Assembly (NCBI GenBank): GCA_027673765.1
Contig: JAQDWB010000010.1
Coordinates: 1 to 64,000, forward strand
DNA from: Coriobacteriaceae bacterium AM113-163
GTDB taxonomy: Bacteria > Actinomycetota > Coriobacteriia > Coriobacteriales > Coriobacteriaceae
Direction: 5' to 3'
DNA length: 64,000 bases
In this document: piece after piece, positions 54,547 through 63,833 of the stretch
Layout of the letters: every line of letters begins with the position of its first letter
Position numbering within the stretch: position 1 is the stretch's first letter
Made by a program: the position numbers and the translations under genes
The notes under the pieces: generated by a model
Database searches by the model: none
What the model was told of the DNA's origin: nothing
What the model saw: the letters and a program-made list of their open reading frames with translations, nothing else

Positions 54547-56439
54547 ATGGAGATGGATGACAACAAACGTAGACGGAATATGATCCTCTACGTGCTCATC
54601 GCCTTCGTCGTCTACCTCGTGCTCTCGACCGTTCTGTTCCCCAACATCGGTCACACGCAGCAGATTACGAAGACCGATTACTCGACGTTTGTCAAAGCGC
54701 TCGATAAGAAGAGCGTCGACAAGGTCGAGTACAACACGGACGATTACACGATTTATTACACCAAGAAGGGCGAGGACGAGAACATCGCCTACAAGACGAC
54801 CGGTGTGCCGAATGATGCGGGTTTTACCGATCGCGTGCTTGAATCCGGTGCGTCCCTAGAGTCGGTCGTTCCCGATAAAAACTCGGGTCTGATGACCTAC
54901 TACCTGCTCACGCTCATCCTTCCCATGGCGATCTTCTTCCTGATTGGCTGGTGGCTCAATCGTCGCATGAAGAAGGCCATGGGCGATGACGGCCCGTCGA
55001 TGAACTTTGGTGGCGGCGGTTTTGGCGGCGGCGGACTGGGCAAGTCCGGCGCTCGCGTGATCGCCTCCAAAGATGTGGGCGTGACCTTTAAGGACGTCGC
55101 CGGCCAGGAAGAAGCTAAGGAGTCCCTCAAGGAGGTCGTCGACTTTCTGGAGAAGCCGCAGCGCTACGAGGAGATCGGCGCCAAACTGCCACGCGGCGCT
55201 CTCCTTGTCGGCCCTCCGGGTACCGGTAAAACCCTGCTCGCCAAGGCTGTGGCCGGCGAGGCGGGCGTGCCGTTCTTTAGTATTTCTGGTTCTGAGTTTG
55301 TTGAGATGTTTGTCGGCCGCGGCGCCGCTAAGGTTCGCGACCTGTTTAAGCAGGCCAAGGAAAAGGCCCCGTGCATCGTCTTTATCGACGAGATCGATAC
55401 CATCGGTAAGAAGCGCGATGGCGGCGGCTTTAGTGGCAACGACGAGCGCGAGCAGACGCTCAATCAGCTGCTGACCGAGATGGATGGATTCGATAACCAC
55501 AAGGGTATCGTCGTCCTCGCTGCGACCAACCGTCCCGACAGCCTTGATCCGGCCCTGCTGCGCCCCGGCCGCTTTGACCGCCGCATCCCCGTTGAGCTGC
55601 CCGACCTGACCGGCCGCAAGAACATCCTCGAGCTGCACGCCAAGAGCGTTAAGACGCAGCCCCCGATCGATCTGACCGCGATCGCCCGCGCCACGCCTGG
55701 TGCTTCGGGTGCCGATCTGGCCAACATCATCAACGAGGGCGCCCTGCGCGCCGTCCGCGAGGGTCGCAAACGCGCGACTCAGGATGACTTTGAGGAGTCG
55801 GTGGAGGTCGTCATCGCCGGCCAGCAGCGTAAGTCCACGGTGCTGTCCGACCACGAGAAGCAGGTCGTCTCCTACCACGAGATCGGCCACGCCATCGTTG
55901 CCGCACGCCAGAAGGGCTCGGCACCGGTTACCAAGATCACGATCGTTCCCCGTACGAGCGGCGCTCTGGGCTACACCATGCAGGTCGAGGAGGACGAGCG
56001 CTTCCTGACCACGCGCCAGGAGGTCTTGGACAAGCTCGCCGTCTATTGCGGCGGACGTGCTGCCGAGGAGCTCATCTTTGGTGAGATGACGACCGGCGCT
56101 GCCAACGATATCGAGCAGGCCACCAAGCTCGCCCGCAACATGGTGACGCGCTTTGGTATGTCGGAAGAGTTTGGCATGATGGCGCTCGGTACCGTTCAGA
56201 ATGCCTACCTCAACCAGGACACGTCGCTCACCTGTGCCCCCGGTACGGCCGAGCGCGTCGACGCGATCGTCGCCAAGCTGATCGAGGACGCACATGATCG
56301 CGCCCTGCAGATCCTCAAGGAGAACAAGTTTAAGCTCCATGAGCTGGCTCGTTATCTGTACAAGAAGGAGACGATCACGGGCGAGGAGTTCATGAATCTC
56401 CTCACGCGCGAGAATCCGCTGATGCCAAAGCAGCAGTAA
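54547..56439 (+). CDS. ftsH: ATP-dependent zinc metalloprotease FtsH
   Basis: A 630-residue membrane protease. Two membrane segments (about 12-33 and 117-139) flank the periplasm-facing domain. AAA module: [17 protein letters not shown] and [11 protein letters not shown], second region of homology [18 protein letters not shown]. Zinc site HEIGH. It degrades membrane and regulatory proteins. ATG 54547 has GGAG nine bases upstream; ATG 54532 is an alternative giving five more residues. Confidence 0.95.
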   Translation: MEMDDNKRRRNMILYVLIAFVVYLVLSTVLFPNIGHTQQITKTDYSTFVKALDKKSVDKVEYNTDDYTIYYTKKGEDENIAYKTTGVPNDAGFTDRVLESGASLESVVPDKNSGLMTYYLLTLILPMAIFFLIGWWLNRRMKKAMGDDGPSMNFGGGGFGGGGLGKSGARVIASKDVGVTFKDVAGQEEAKESLKEVVDFLEKPQRYEEIGAKLPRGALLVGPPGTGKTLLAKAVAGEAGVPFFSISGSEFVEMFVGRGAAKVRDLFKQAKEKAPCIVFIDEIDTIGKKRDGGGFSGNDEREQTLNQLLTEMDGFDNHKGIVVLAATNRPDSLDPALLRPGRFDRRIPVELPDLTGRKNILELHAKSVKTQPPIDLTAIARATPGASGADLANIINEGALRAVREGRKRATQDDFEESVEVVIAGQQRKSTVLSDHEKQVVSYHEIGHAIVAARQKGSAPVTKITIVPRTSGALGYTMQVEEDERFLTTRQEVLDKLAVYCGGRAAEELIFGEMTTGAANDIEQATKLARNMVTRFGMSEEFGMMALGTVQNAYLNQDTSLTCAPGTAERVDAIVAKLIEDAHDRALQILKENKFKLHELARYLYKKETITGEEFMNLLTRENPLMPKQQ

Positions 56440-56458
56440 GGCTGGCTGCGCAGTGTCG

Positions 56459-56501
56459 AACGCCCCATTTGAGTGTCCATCTCAAATGGGGCGTTTGGTT
56501 T
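56459..56501 (+). terminator. ftsH terminator
   Basis: AACGCCCCATTTGAG pairs exactly with 56481-56495 around a seven-base loop and runs into TGGTTT. Confidence 0.8.
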
Positions 56502-56514
56502 GGGGATGATGTAT

Positions 56515-57006
56515 ATGAAGATCGTGGTGAGTGCCTGCTTGATGGGAGAGAGCTGCAAATATAACGGGCTCGACAATTACCATCGCGCGTTGGTCGAGGC
56601 CTGCGAGCGAACGGGGACCGAGGTTCTCTTGGTGTGCCCCGAGGTTTTTGGTGGCTTGCCCACACCGCGCAAGCCGTCCGAGATTGTGAACGGCGAAGTC
56701 CGTACCTGCGAGGGCACCTCAGTCGATCGCGAGTTTCGCCAGGGTGCTCAGCGCGCGCTCGATATGTGCGAGCAGGCGGGCGGCCCGTCCGAGATCGTTG
56801 CGTGCATTTTGCAGGACCGCAGCCCCTCGTGCGGTACGGGTCACGTCTACGATGGCACCTTTAGCGGTACGCTCACCGCGGGCAACGGCGTTTTTGTCGA
56901 TCTGCTGCTGCGTCACGGGTACCGTGTGATCCCCGCAAGCGAATTTGACCCCAGTATGTTGGAACATTGTCCACAGCACTCGAACCCAATACTTCCTCAC
57001 GGGTGA
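56515..57006 (+). CDS. DUF523 family protein, C-terminus probably altered
   Basis: A 163-residue protein with all DUF523 marks: MKIVVSACLMGESCKYNG, VCPEVFGGLPTPRKPSEI, ACILQDRSPSCG and GNGVFVDLLLRHGYRVI. Conserved Cys suggest metal or thiol chemistry; the function is unknown. The final 18-20 residues after VIPASEFD look foreign: the DNA there also reads on the other strand as part of a recombinase tail, so a deletion or insertion junction probably lies near 56950. ATG 56515 gives the usual family start. Confidence 0.8.
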   Translation: MKIVVSACLMGESCKYNGLDNYHRALVEACERTGTEVLLVCPEVFGGLPTPRKPSEIVNGEVRTCEGTSVDREFRQGAQRALDMCEQAGGPSEIVACILQDRSPSCGTGHVYDGTFSGTLTAGNGVFVDLLLRHGYRVIPASEFDPSMLEHCPQHSNPILPHG

Positions 57007-57090
57007 CCGTTTTGGCATCATCCGTGAAGTTGATATTGAGTACGACCCGGTCATCAAGGACGTAGACCGAGTTGACAGGCGCCGCACCCA
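56950..57090 (-). pseudogene. Possible C-terminal fragment of a serine recombinase
   Basis: On the minus strand one frame reads NSVYVLDDRVVLNINF then DDAKTVTREEV, a pattern seen at the ends of large serine recombinases (a strand with N.V.. DD..VL.. N). No start, catalytic domain or stop remains. A fragment of this size cannot be assigned with certainty. Confidence 0.35.
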
Positions 57091-57179
57091 GGCAGCCCCT
57101 CCCCGCGGCCCTCGCGCAGGAACGCGTACACGGTCCTCTCGTCTCTTGCGCCCCCCGGAACTGTCCACATCAGTGTAGC

Positions 57180-57430
57180 CAATCCAGTCCGCCAAGGGCT
57201 GCAGCCCGGACAACGCGGCGATGGAGGGCTTCTTCGGCCTGCTCAAGAAGGAGTTCTGGCATGGCAGGGACTGGTCGGACTGGACCCCGCCCGCTTCATC
57301 GAGGAGCTCGGGGGCTGGATCGGCCGATACAATACGGAGAGGCGCAGCGATGCGCTCGGTGGCCGCACGCCGGCCGAGTTCCGCTCCGCGCTGGGAAGGG
57401 CCGCGTATCGGTCCAAGAAATCGTCCGCAG
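57180..57430 (+). pseudogene. IS3-family transposase remnant, frameshifted
   Basis: Two adjacent frames together give the C-terminal rve part of an IS3/IS150-type transposase: first SAKGCSPDNAAMEGFFGLLK then KEFWHGRDW, and after a frameshift near 57275, ARFIEELGGWIGRYNTERR and GGRTPAEFRSALGRAA. DNAAMEGFFG contains the family's final catalytic Glu. The N-terminal two thirds are absent, and no terminal inverted repeats were found. Confidence 0.75.
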
Positions 57431-57523
57431 TTCCCATTCCTGCCCCTTTGGGACAGCTTCTTGTTGGGGCGAGCCTGCCCCAAACCCTGCTAGGAACGAG
57501 TGCAGCAAACTGGAATTTTCAAA

Positions 57524-58126
57524 TTAGTCTTTGCAAATTATCTTTGAACCTTCACCATCAATTACAATTCCCTGACGGTTGTTAATTGGGCATAGATTCA
57601 AATCCGAAAACTCAGTCATTATTTTCTCGGTAACTTTCTTAAATGGTGCTGTAAGAAAATGCGGAAGAACATAGAAATCAATCAAATTAAGCCCTGCATC
57701 ATTTTCTTGTGAGTAGTCCTCCGGCATTTCATCCATTTGCTCGATATATTGGATGCTTGGAGCGCATACAATCGCACCTGCCGATTCACCAATCATCAGT
57801 TTTCCCTTTGCCAATTCTTTCTTCAACAGCTCATCCGTTCCCGTTTTACGGAGCTGGTCTATAAGGAAAAAAGAATTTCCGCCGGTAAAATAGATCACAT
57901 CCGCATCTTCAAAAAGAGTCTGTATCGTTGAATAAGCCTCCGTTGAAATATCAATTTCAGTTACGATTGCTTCCAACTTTTTGAATAATTTTCGAGCCGA
58001 GCCGACATAACCGGTGTAGCCTTCACGCAGCGAAGCTGTTGGAATAAATGCGACTTTTTTATTTTCAATTTCTTCCTTTATCAGACTTCCTACACTTGAA
58101 AAGTGAGAACATAAAAACAGTTTCAT
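57524..58126 (-). CDS. Peptidase E-like (S51) / type 1 glutamine amidotransferase-like protein, AT-rich
   Basis: A 200-residue protein of the S51 family: VAFIPTASLREGYTG, DVIYFTGGNSFFLIDQL, and the nucleophile elbow IGESAGAIVCAP with Ser. The downstream LPHF matches the usual His region. Cytosolic, perhaps cleaving Asp-dipeptides. Base use is much richer in A and T than neighbours, and its ribosome site AAAGGAG plus AT-rich upstream look Firmicutes-like, so acquired horizontally. ATG 58126 rather than TTG 58129. It is complete, lying inside a scar of mobile elements. Confidence 0.85.
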   Translation of the reverse strand: MKLFLCSHFSSVGSLIKEEIENKKVAFIPTASLREGYTGYVGSARKLFKKLEAIVTEIDISTEAYSTIQTLFEDADVIYFTGGNSFFLIDQLRKTGTDELLKKELAKGKLMIGESAGAIVCAPSIQYIEQMDEMPEDYSQENDAGLNLIDFYVLPHFLTAPFKKVTEKIMTEFSDLNLCPINNRQGIVIDGEGSKIICKD

Positions 58127-58263
58127 CAATATTCTCCTTTATATATAAATTCTTATTTGTTGAACTAAGCCGCGTATACCATACTCTCCAATGAAAGAAC
58201 GCCCTGATATAGCGAAATTTTGCCGTTTTCCTGCGTACGTGTGTACACACTCCACAGGAATTC

Positions 58264-58570
58264 TAAGGGGCCTGCCCCCTTAGCACACGGACTTTGGAAC
58301 AAAGTCTAGTGTGTTATGCCTTGCCAGAGGTGTACAGGCTCCCGGTATGCACGTACGAAGCAATTGCCATCAATGCGCCATATAAGTGGCGATCAAGTTC
58401 GCATAAAGCGACCTTGATCCCGCAAAACAAAAGGCAGGATACCATCACCACGATGATACCCTGCCTCTGTTCGTTCCTGTTTACCGTTCCGAGTAGTCCT
58501 TCCGCAGAATTTCCGATAAACAAAAAACGTACCCGAACCCTTTCTCGTAAAGAATCGGGTTCGAGTACGA
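58264..58570. other. Cluster of hairpins in a non-coding stretch
   Basis: The roughly 510 bases between two minus-strand genes hold no convincing gene. They hold at least five hairpins in a row: 58264-58282, 58281-58316, 58391-58419, 58432-58466 (13 of 15 paired) and 58528-58570 (12 of 13 paired). The cluster may be the end, or a single-strand origin, of a lost mobile element. Confidence 0.55.
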
Positions 58571-58591
58571 ACTGAATGCTGGAGCAATAAA

Positions 58592-58632
58592 AAACCACCA
58601 GAAAGGTGCCTGTCCCCTTTGTGGTGGTTTTG
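58592..58632 (-). terminator. Terminator of the alcohol dehydrogenase gene
   Basis: Read on the minus strand, AAAACCACCA pairs with TGGTGGTTTT and an inner AAAGG/CCTTT pair, ending in six Ts, just after the gene's stop. Confidence 0.85.
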
Positions 58633-58640
58633 GGCCAGTC

Positions 58641-59723
58641 CTAGAGCGTGTGGCCGTAAGCGTCGGCAGCCTTGATGGCGGCGGCGAACTTTTCGTCGGT
58701 GAAGGGCTCGGGGTTTCCCTGCTTCCACTCGTTGGTGGTGTGCGCGTACTCGCACAGGGCGGGGATATCGGACTCGGAAAGCCCGACCTGCTCAAGCGTC
58801 ACGGGCAGCCCCATCTGCTTGTTAAAGTCGGCGTAGCGCTCAAGGTTCTTGGTATCGCCCGTATAGGCAAACAGCACCAGCACGCCTAGGCTCACGACCT
58901 CGCCGTGCAGGTAGGAGCCCTCGCGCGGAATGCTGCAGGAAGCGTTGTAGAACGCGTGCGCCACGCTCGAGTTGTAGTAGTAATCGTTTTGGTTGGTCAG
59001 GTTCGAGACATAGCCCGTGTTGACCACGATATCGAGCGCGATCTGCTTGACGGCTTCGGTCGACAGGTTCTGGCGAACGTCCTCAAGACCCTGGACGCCA
59101 AAGGTAAACAGCGGCTCGGAGCAGGTGTGGGCGAGTGCTAGGCCAAGGCCTGCCGTGTGCTCCAGGTTGCCGGCGCTCGTGGCGTACTCGACCTCGGGCT
59201 GCTTGGACAGGGCATCGCCCACGCCCGCCCAGAAGTACTCCGCCGGAGCCTCGGCGATGATCTTGGGGTTGATGAAGATGTGCGCGGGGCGGTTGGGGTA
59301 CGAATAGCCCTCGAGCGAGCCGTCGTCGTTGTAGACAACGGCAATGGCGGTCGCGGCCGAGCAGTTGGAGCAGATCGTCGGTACCGTAAAGACGATCTTC
59401 TTGAGCTCGATGGCCGCCGTCTTGACGGTGTCGAGCGCTTTGCCGCCGCCGCATGCGATGAGCACGTCGGCTTCCTGGCAGGCAGGGGAGTTCACGACCT
59501 TGGCGATATTGGCACGCGTACTGTTGGTGCCATAGACGCGCGTCTCCAGAACCTCGACATCGGTACCTTCAAGCGCCGCCGCGATACCCGGCAGTGCCGC
59601 AGCCAGGGCTCGCTTGCCGCCAATGATGGCGACCTTGGTCGCTCCGTACTCTGCTAGTGCGGCGGGCAGCTCGATAAAGCAATCCTCGCCAACGGTGTAG
59701 TCGCTCATTCCGATCGTGCGCAT
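58641..59723 (-). CDS. Iron-containing alcohol dehydrogenase family (glycerol dehydrogenase-like)
   Basis: A 360-residue group-III alcohol dehydrogenase. NAD site: VLIACGGGKALDTVK and VPTICSNCSAATAIAVVY. Metal ligands are expected at the Asp of GVGDALSKQPE, the His in VAHAFYNA and in GSYLHGEVV. The family uses Fe2+ or Zn2+ and acts on glycerol, glycerol-1-phosphate or similar. The substrate is uncertain. ATG 59723 follows AAGAAGG; an upstream in-frame start is rejected. Divergent from ileS. Confidence 0.88.
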   Translation of the reverse strand: MRTIGMSDYTVGEDCFIELPAALAEYGATKVAIIGGKRALAAALPGIAAALEGTDVEVLETRVYGTNSTRANIAKVVNSPACQEADVLIACGGGKALDTVKTAAIELKKIVFTVPTICSNCSAATAIAVVYNDDGSLEGYSYPNRPAHIFINPKIIAEAPAEYFWAGVGDALSKQPEVEYATSAGNLEHTAGLGLALAHTCSEPLFTFGVQGLEDVRQNLSTEAVKQIALDIVVNTGYVSNLTNQNDYYYNSSVAHAFYNASCSIPREGSYLHGEVVSLGVLVLFAYTGDTKNLERYADFNKQMGLPVTLEQVGLSESDIPALCEYAHTTNEWKQGNPEPFTDEKFAAAIKAADAYGHTL

Positions 59724-59865
59724 AGCAACCTTCTTTCGTTCGATAAAGTGCTTACAGGTATTTTGCTCCAGGAGAAAGTTCACGGCCGCAAGAAATTTCG
59801 AACGTATAAAACCAGTGTTGAGGGTTTTTCGCTGGCGCGGAACGTGCTAGCATACTCCGCATAAG

Positions 59866-60166
59866 CGTTGATGGGGACGAGTAGTCGGCCGTCCGCATGC
59901 TACAGAGAGCGGGGAGCGCTGAGAACCCGTGCATGCGACCGATGAAAATCACCCCGGAGCTGCGGTCCCAACGGACGTGCCGCGCAGGTTCGTCTTAGTA
60001 GATATCGCCGAGATGGTCGTCGATACAGGCCAGCCGAGTAACGGATGCGAGCGCGCGAATACGCGGGCGAGGGCATCTAAGCTGGGTGGTTAAGCGAAGA
60101 GCTTTTGCGGGCGTACAGTCCGTTTTGCGGCGCTTCGTCCCAGCTTGTAGGGACGGGCGCTTTTTT
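59866..60166 (+). ncRNA. T-box leader of ileS (transcription-terminating type)
   Basis: Stem I begins GATGGGGACGAGTAG and carries the AGAGAGCGGGG and GCTGAGAACC regions. The specifier loop reads GAAAATCACC with the Ile codon ATC at 59948-59950. The T-box bulge is GGGTGGTTAAGCG at 60084-60096, whose TGGT can pair with an uncharged NCCA end with A73. The terminator is CGTCCC...GGGACG extended by GCGC pairs (60130-60160), then six Ts. Uncharged tRNA-Ile should allow read-through into ileS. No clear promoter was found. Confidence 0.92.
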
Positions 60167-60209
60167 GGTGCCCAGAGGGCGTGCGCGCCCATGACATGAA
60201 AGGGGTACC

Positions 60210-63011
60210 GTGGCAAACGAGTACAAGCAGACGATGAATCTGCCTAAAACCGGATTTCCCATGCGTGCCGGTCTTTCCAAGTCCGAGCCCAAGCGACTCA
60301 AGGACTGGCAGGACAACAAGGTCTACGAGCAGGTTCTGAAGAAGAACGAGGGTCACAAGAAGTTCGTGCTGCACGACGGCCCTCCGTACGCCAACGGTCC
60401 GATCCACATCGGCCACGCCATGAATAAGATCTCCAAGGACATGATCAACCGCTACTGGATGATGCAGGGCTATGAGGTCCCTTATGTCCCCGGTTGGGAC
60501 TGCCATGGCCAGCCGATCGAGCACAAGGTCGAGGAGAAGCTCGGCACCGAGAAGTTCAACCAGACCTCCACGGCTAAGATCCGCGAGCTCTGCAACAAGT
60601 TCGCTGTCGAGAACATCGAGCTGCAGAAGGCCGGCTTCCGTCGCCTGGGCGTGCTCGGCGACTGGGACAACCCCTATCTGACGCTCTATCACCAGCATGA
60701 TGCCGCCGACATCGAGGTCTTCAAGGCCATGTTCGATAAGGGCATGATCTATCGCGGACACAAGCCGGTTCACTGGTGCAAGCATTGCCACACCGCACTC
60801 GCCGAGGCCGAGATCGAGTACTCCGATGAGACGAGTCCCTCCATCTTTGTTCGCTTTGAGATGACCTCCAAGCCCGCCGGCCTCGAGAACTTCGACGGCC
60901 CGGTCGACTTCATCATCTGGACGACTACCCCGTGGACCATCCCCTCCGATCAGGCCGTTTCCCTCAAGCCCGGCGCCGCCTATGTCGCCGTTGAGCACGA
61001 CGGCCGCGCCGAGGTCATGCTCGAGGACCTTGCTCCCAAGTGCTGCGAGGAGTTTGGCTGGGAGTACACCCCGGTTTTGGTCGACGGCAAGCCCTATGTG
61101 GTTCCCGCTGAGACTTTCCACCACATCCACTACAAGCAGCCGATCTTTGACGGCGTTGAGGGCGTGGCGCTGCTGGCCGATTACGTCGGCGTCGATGACG
61201 GTACCGGTATCGTCCACAACTCGCCCGGCCACGGCGTCGACGACTACTTTGCCTGCCTCAAGGAGGGCATCACCGACATCTGCATGCCGGTTGACGACGA
61301 CGGTAAGTTCTACACCGGCGAGGAGTTTGGTACCGGTGGCCCCTTCAGCGGTATGGATACCGATGAGGCCAACCCTCACATTATCGAGTTCCTGCGCGAG
61401 CGCGGCACCCTGGTCCTCGAGAAGAAGATCACGCACAGCTATCCGCACTGCTGGCGCTGCAAGCACCCGGTGCTCTTCCGTGCTACCGACCAGTGGTTCG
61501 TCTCGATGGACAAGACCGGCTTGCGCGAGCAGGCTGGCAAAGAGGTCCGCGAGAACGTCAAGTGGTATCCGGCCCACGCCGCCAACCGTATTGGCGCCAT
61601 GGTCGAGCAGCGTCCCGACTGGTGCATCAGCCGTCAGCGCAACTGGGGTGTGCCTATCCCCAGCTACACCTGCGCCGACTGCGGCGAGAAGGTCATGAAC
61701 GACGCCACGCTCGACGCCGTCATCAAACTCTTCCACGAGAAGGGCTCCGACGCCTGGTTCACCGACGCTCCTGAGAGCTATCTGGGCGAGGCCTGCGTCT
61801 GCCCCAAGTGCGGTGGCCATCACCTCAAGGCTGATAAGGACATCCTTGACGTGTGGTGGGACTCCGGCGTGTCTTGGAAGGCCGTCTGCGAGTACCGTCC
61901 CGAGCTGGAGTACCCGGCGGACGTCTACCTCGAGGGCTCTGACCAGCACCGCGGTTGGTTCCAGAGCTCACTGCTCACCTCGGTGGGCGCCAACGGCCAC
62001 GCTCCGTACAAGGCGGTCGTCTCGCAGGGCTTCACCCTCGACGGCCAGGGCCGTAAGATGTCTAAGTCACTCGGCAACGTCATCGACCCCAACAAGGTCT
62101 GTGACGAGATGGGTGCCGACATCATCCGTCTGTGGGTCGCCTCCGTCGATACCAGCTCCGACGTCTCCATCGACCACGAGATTCTCGCTCGTACGTCCGA
62201 TGCCTACCGTCGTTTCCGCAACACGCTGCGCTTCCTGCTCTCCGAGCTCGAGGGTCAGTTTGTGCCCGAGACCGACGGCGTCGCCTTTGCCGACCTGCTG
62301 CCGCTCGACAAGCTCATGGTTGCTCGCCTGACCCAGGTCCAGGCCGAGGTTGACGACGCCTACGCCAGCTACGAGTTCCCGCGCGCCTACCGTGCGCTTT
62401 ACGACTTTGTGGTTACCGAGCTCTCCAACGTGTATCTCGACGCCCTGAAGGACCGTCTGTACTGTGAGAAGCCCGGTTCGCTCGAGCGTCGCAGCGCCCA
62501 GACCGTGCTGGCCGAGCTCTTCTCGATGCTCATGCGCGATCTGCAGCCGATTCTGTCCTACACCGTCGACGAGGCCATGGCCTATGCGCCTGCCGGCTGC
62601 GTCGATCACCAGAAGTACGCCGCGCTGCTCGATTGGTACAAGTCGCCCATCACGGTTGACGAGGCCAATGAGTTTGAGGGCGTGCTCGAGGCTTCGCTCG
62701 AGCTCCGTAGCGCCGTGACCAAGGCTCTTGAGGATGCCCGCTCCGCTGGCACCTTCACCAAGAGCCAGCAGGTCCGCGTCAAGGCGGTCGTTCCCGCTGA
62801 GATGTACGCGCTGCTGACCGGTGATAAGGCCGTCGACCTGGCCGAGTTCTACATCGTCTCCGATGTTGAACTGACGCAGGGCGAGGAGCTTTCCGTTGCC
62901 ATCGAGGCTGCCGAGGGCGAGTGCTGCGACCGTTGCTGGAACTACCGCACCACCGTCGGCGAGTACAACGGCCACGCTCACATCTGCGAGAGGTGTGCGA
63001 ATGCCCTTTAA
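60210..63011 (+). CDS. ileS: Isoleucyl-tRNA synthetase
   Basis: A 933-residue class Ia synthetase. HIGH is GPIHIGHAMNKI; KMSKS is GRKMSKSLGNVI; WTTTPWTIPSDQA opens the editing domain. Zinc knuckle at the end: CCDRCWNYR...ICERC. GTG 60210 follows AAAGGGG. Controlled by the T-box upstream. This is the bacterial type with C-terminal zinc, sensitive in kind to mupirocin; no sign of the resistant type. Confidence 0.96.
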   Translation: MANEYKQTMNLPKTGFPMRAGLSKSEPKRLKDWQDNKVYEQVLKKNEGHKKFVLHDGPPYANGPIHIGHAMNKISKDMINRYWMMQGYEVPYVPGWDCHGQPIEHKVEEKLGTEKFNQTSTAKIRELCNKFAVENIELQKAGFRRLGVLGDWDNPYLTLYHQHDAADIEVFKAMFDKGMIYRGHKPVHWCKHCHTALAEAEIEYSDETSPSIFVRFEMTSKPAGLENFDGPVDFIIWTTTPWTIPSDQAVSLKPGAAYVAVEHDGRAEVMLEDLAPKCCEEFGWEYTPVLVDGKPYVVPAETFHHIHYKQPIFDGVEGVALLADYVGVDDGTGIVHNSPGHGVDDYFACLKEGITDICMPVDDDGKFYTGEEFGTGGPFSGMDTDEANPHIIEFLRERGTLVLEKKITHSYPHCWRCKHPVLFRATDQWFVSMDKTGLREQAGKEVRENVKWYPAHAANRIGAMVEQRPDWCISRQRNWGVPIPSYTCADCGEKVMNDATLDAVIKLFHEKGSDAWFTDAPESYLGEACVCPKCGGHHLKADKDILDVWWDSGVSWKAVCEYRPELEYPADVYLEGSDQHRGWFQSSLLTSVGANGHAPYKAVVSQGFTLDGQGRKMSKSLGNVIDPNKVCDEMGADIIRLWVASVDTSSDVSIDHEILARTSDAYRRFRNTLRFLLSELEGQFVPETDGVAFADLLPLDKLMVARLTQVQAEVDDAYASYEFPRAYRALYDFVVTELSNVYLDALKDRLYCEKPGSLERRSAQTVLAELFSMLMRDLQPILSYTVDEAMAYAPAGCVDHQKYAALLDWYKSPITVDEANEFEGVLEASLELRSAVTKALEDARSAGTFTKSQQVRVKAVVPAEMYALLTGDKAVDLAEFYIVSDVELTQGEELSVAIEAAEGECCDRCWNYRTTVGEYNGHAHICERCANAL

Positions 63012-63081
63012 GGCACGGTAACTCGGCATTTTAGTTATAGGGAGAATTTGGGCGCCTTCGGCCCATTTGCTCCGCTGAATA

Positions 63082-63121
63082 AAAGCGGCATTCTGTTTTT
63101 CGGAATGCCGCTTTCGTTTTT
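63082..63121 (+). terminator. ileS terminator
   Basis: AAAGCGGCATTC pairs exactly with 63103-63114 and runs into CGTTTTT. Confidence 0.9.
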
Positions 63122-63233
63122 AGCTGGTTATTTCGCTTGCGTTGGTGGATATGTCGTGCGTTCTGCGTGTGGCAATATAAGATGGTTAATTGCGTTAAAC
63201 GTAATTCGATGTTTTTGAGGGTAGGGGATTGAT

Positions 63234-63833
63234 TTGGGTCGTTCTGCGGATATGATGCCGCCCTTGCGTTGGCGGTTGGGTGTTGCTGGTAGCGTGGCGT
63301 TGGCCGTGCTGCTTGTTGACCAGCTGACCAAGCTTGCGGTTCGTGCCGTTGGCGATGCTCTGCATGTGACCATCATCCCTGATGTCATCGACTTTATGTT
63401 TGTCCGCAATATCGGTGCTGCCTTTAGCATGGGCGAGGGGCATGGCATCGCGTTTGCCGTGCTGGCGTTGGCGGTCATTATCGCTATTTTTGTGTACCTC
63501 GTTCGTGCACCTCAGCTCGCCCATCTTGAGGTTGTGGGCATGGCGATGGTTGCGGGCGGTGCTATCGGTAACGCGATCGACCGTCTGGCTTTTGGCTTTG
63601 TGACCGATTTTATTGCCACCACCTTCATCGACTTCCCCGTCTTCAATGTGGCCGATGTCGGCATTACGGTCGGTGTGGTGCTTGCCCTCATCGGCTACAT
63701 GTTCTTGAGTCCTGCGGCCCGTGAGGTCGACGCGACCGCCGAGCTCAACGCCCGTGACGAGGCCCGCGCTAAGCGCAAGGCCCAGCAGCGTGGGGAGCGT
63801 GCCCGTAAGATTCGCGAAAGGAGCGAGCGCTAA
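63234..63833 (+). CDS. lspA: Lipoprotein signal peptidase
   Basis: A 199-residue membrane protease cutting lipoprotein signal peptides. Four helices; DQLTKLAV near the start, FVRNIGAAFS, GGAIGNAIDRLAFGFVTDF and FPVFNVADVGIT with the two catalytic Asps. About 35 C-terminal charged residues (ARDEARAKRKAQQRGERARK type) extend beyond the family. TTG 63234 with AGGGGA five bases before is chosen; ATG 63252 is possible. It would process the CotH lipoprotein among others. Confidence 0.92.
   Translation: MGRSADMMPPLRWRLGVAGSVALAVLLVDQLTKLAVRAVGDALHVTIIPDVIDFMFVRNIGAAFSMGEGHGIAFAVLALAVIIAIFVYLVRAPQLAHLEVVGMAMVAGGAIGNAIDRLAFGFVTDFIATTFIDFPVFNVADVGITVGVVLALIGYMFLSPAAREVDATAELNARDEARAKRKAQQRGERARKIRERSER

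Noticed and set aside
58314..58755. Two minus-strand frames of about 94 and 120 codons across the hairpin cluster
   Set aside because: They run through hairpins and into the alcohol dehydrogenase terminator or gene; products look random.
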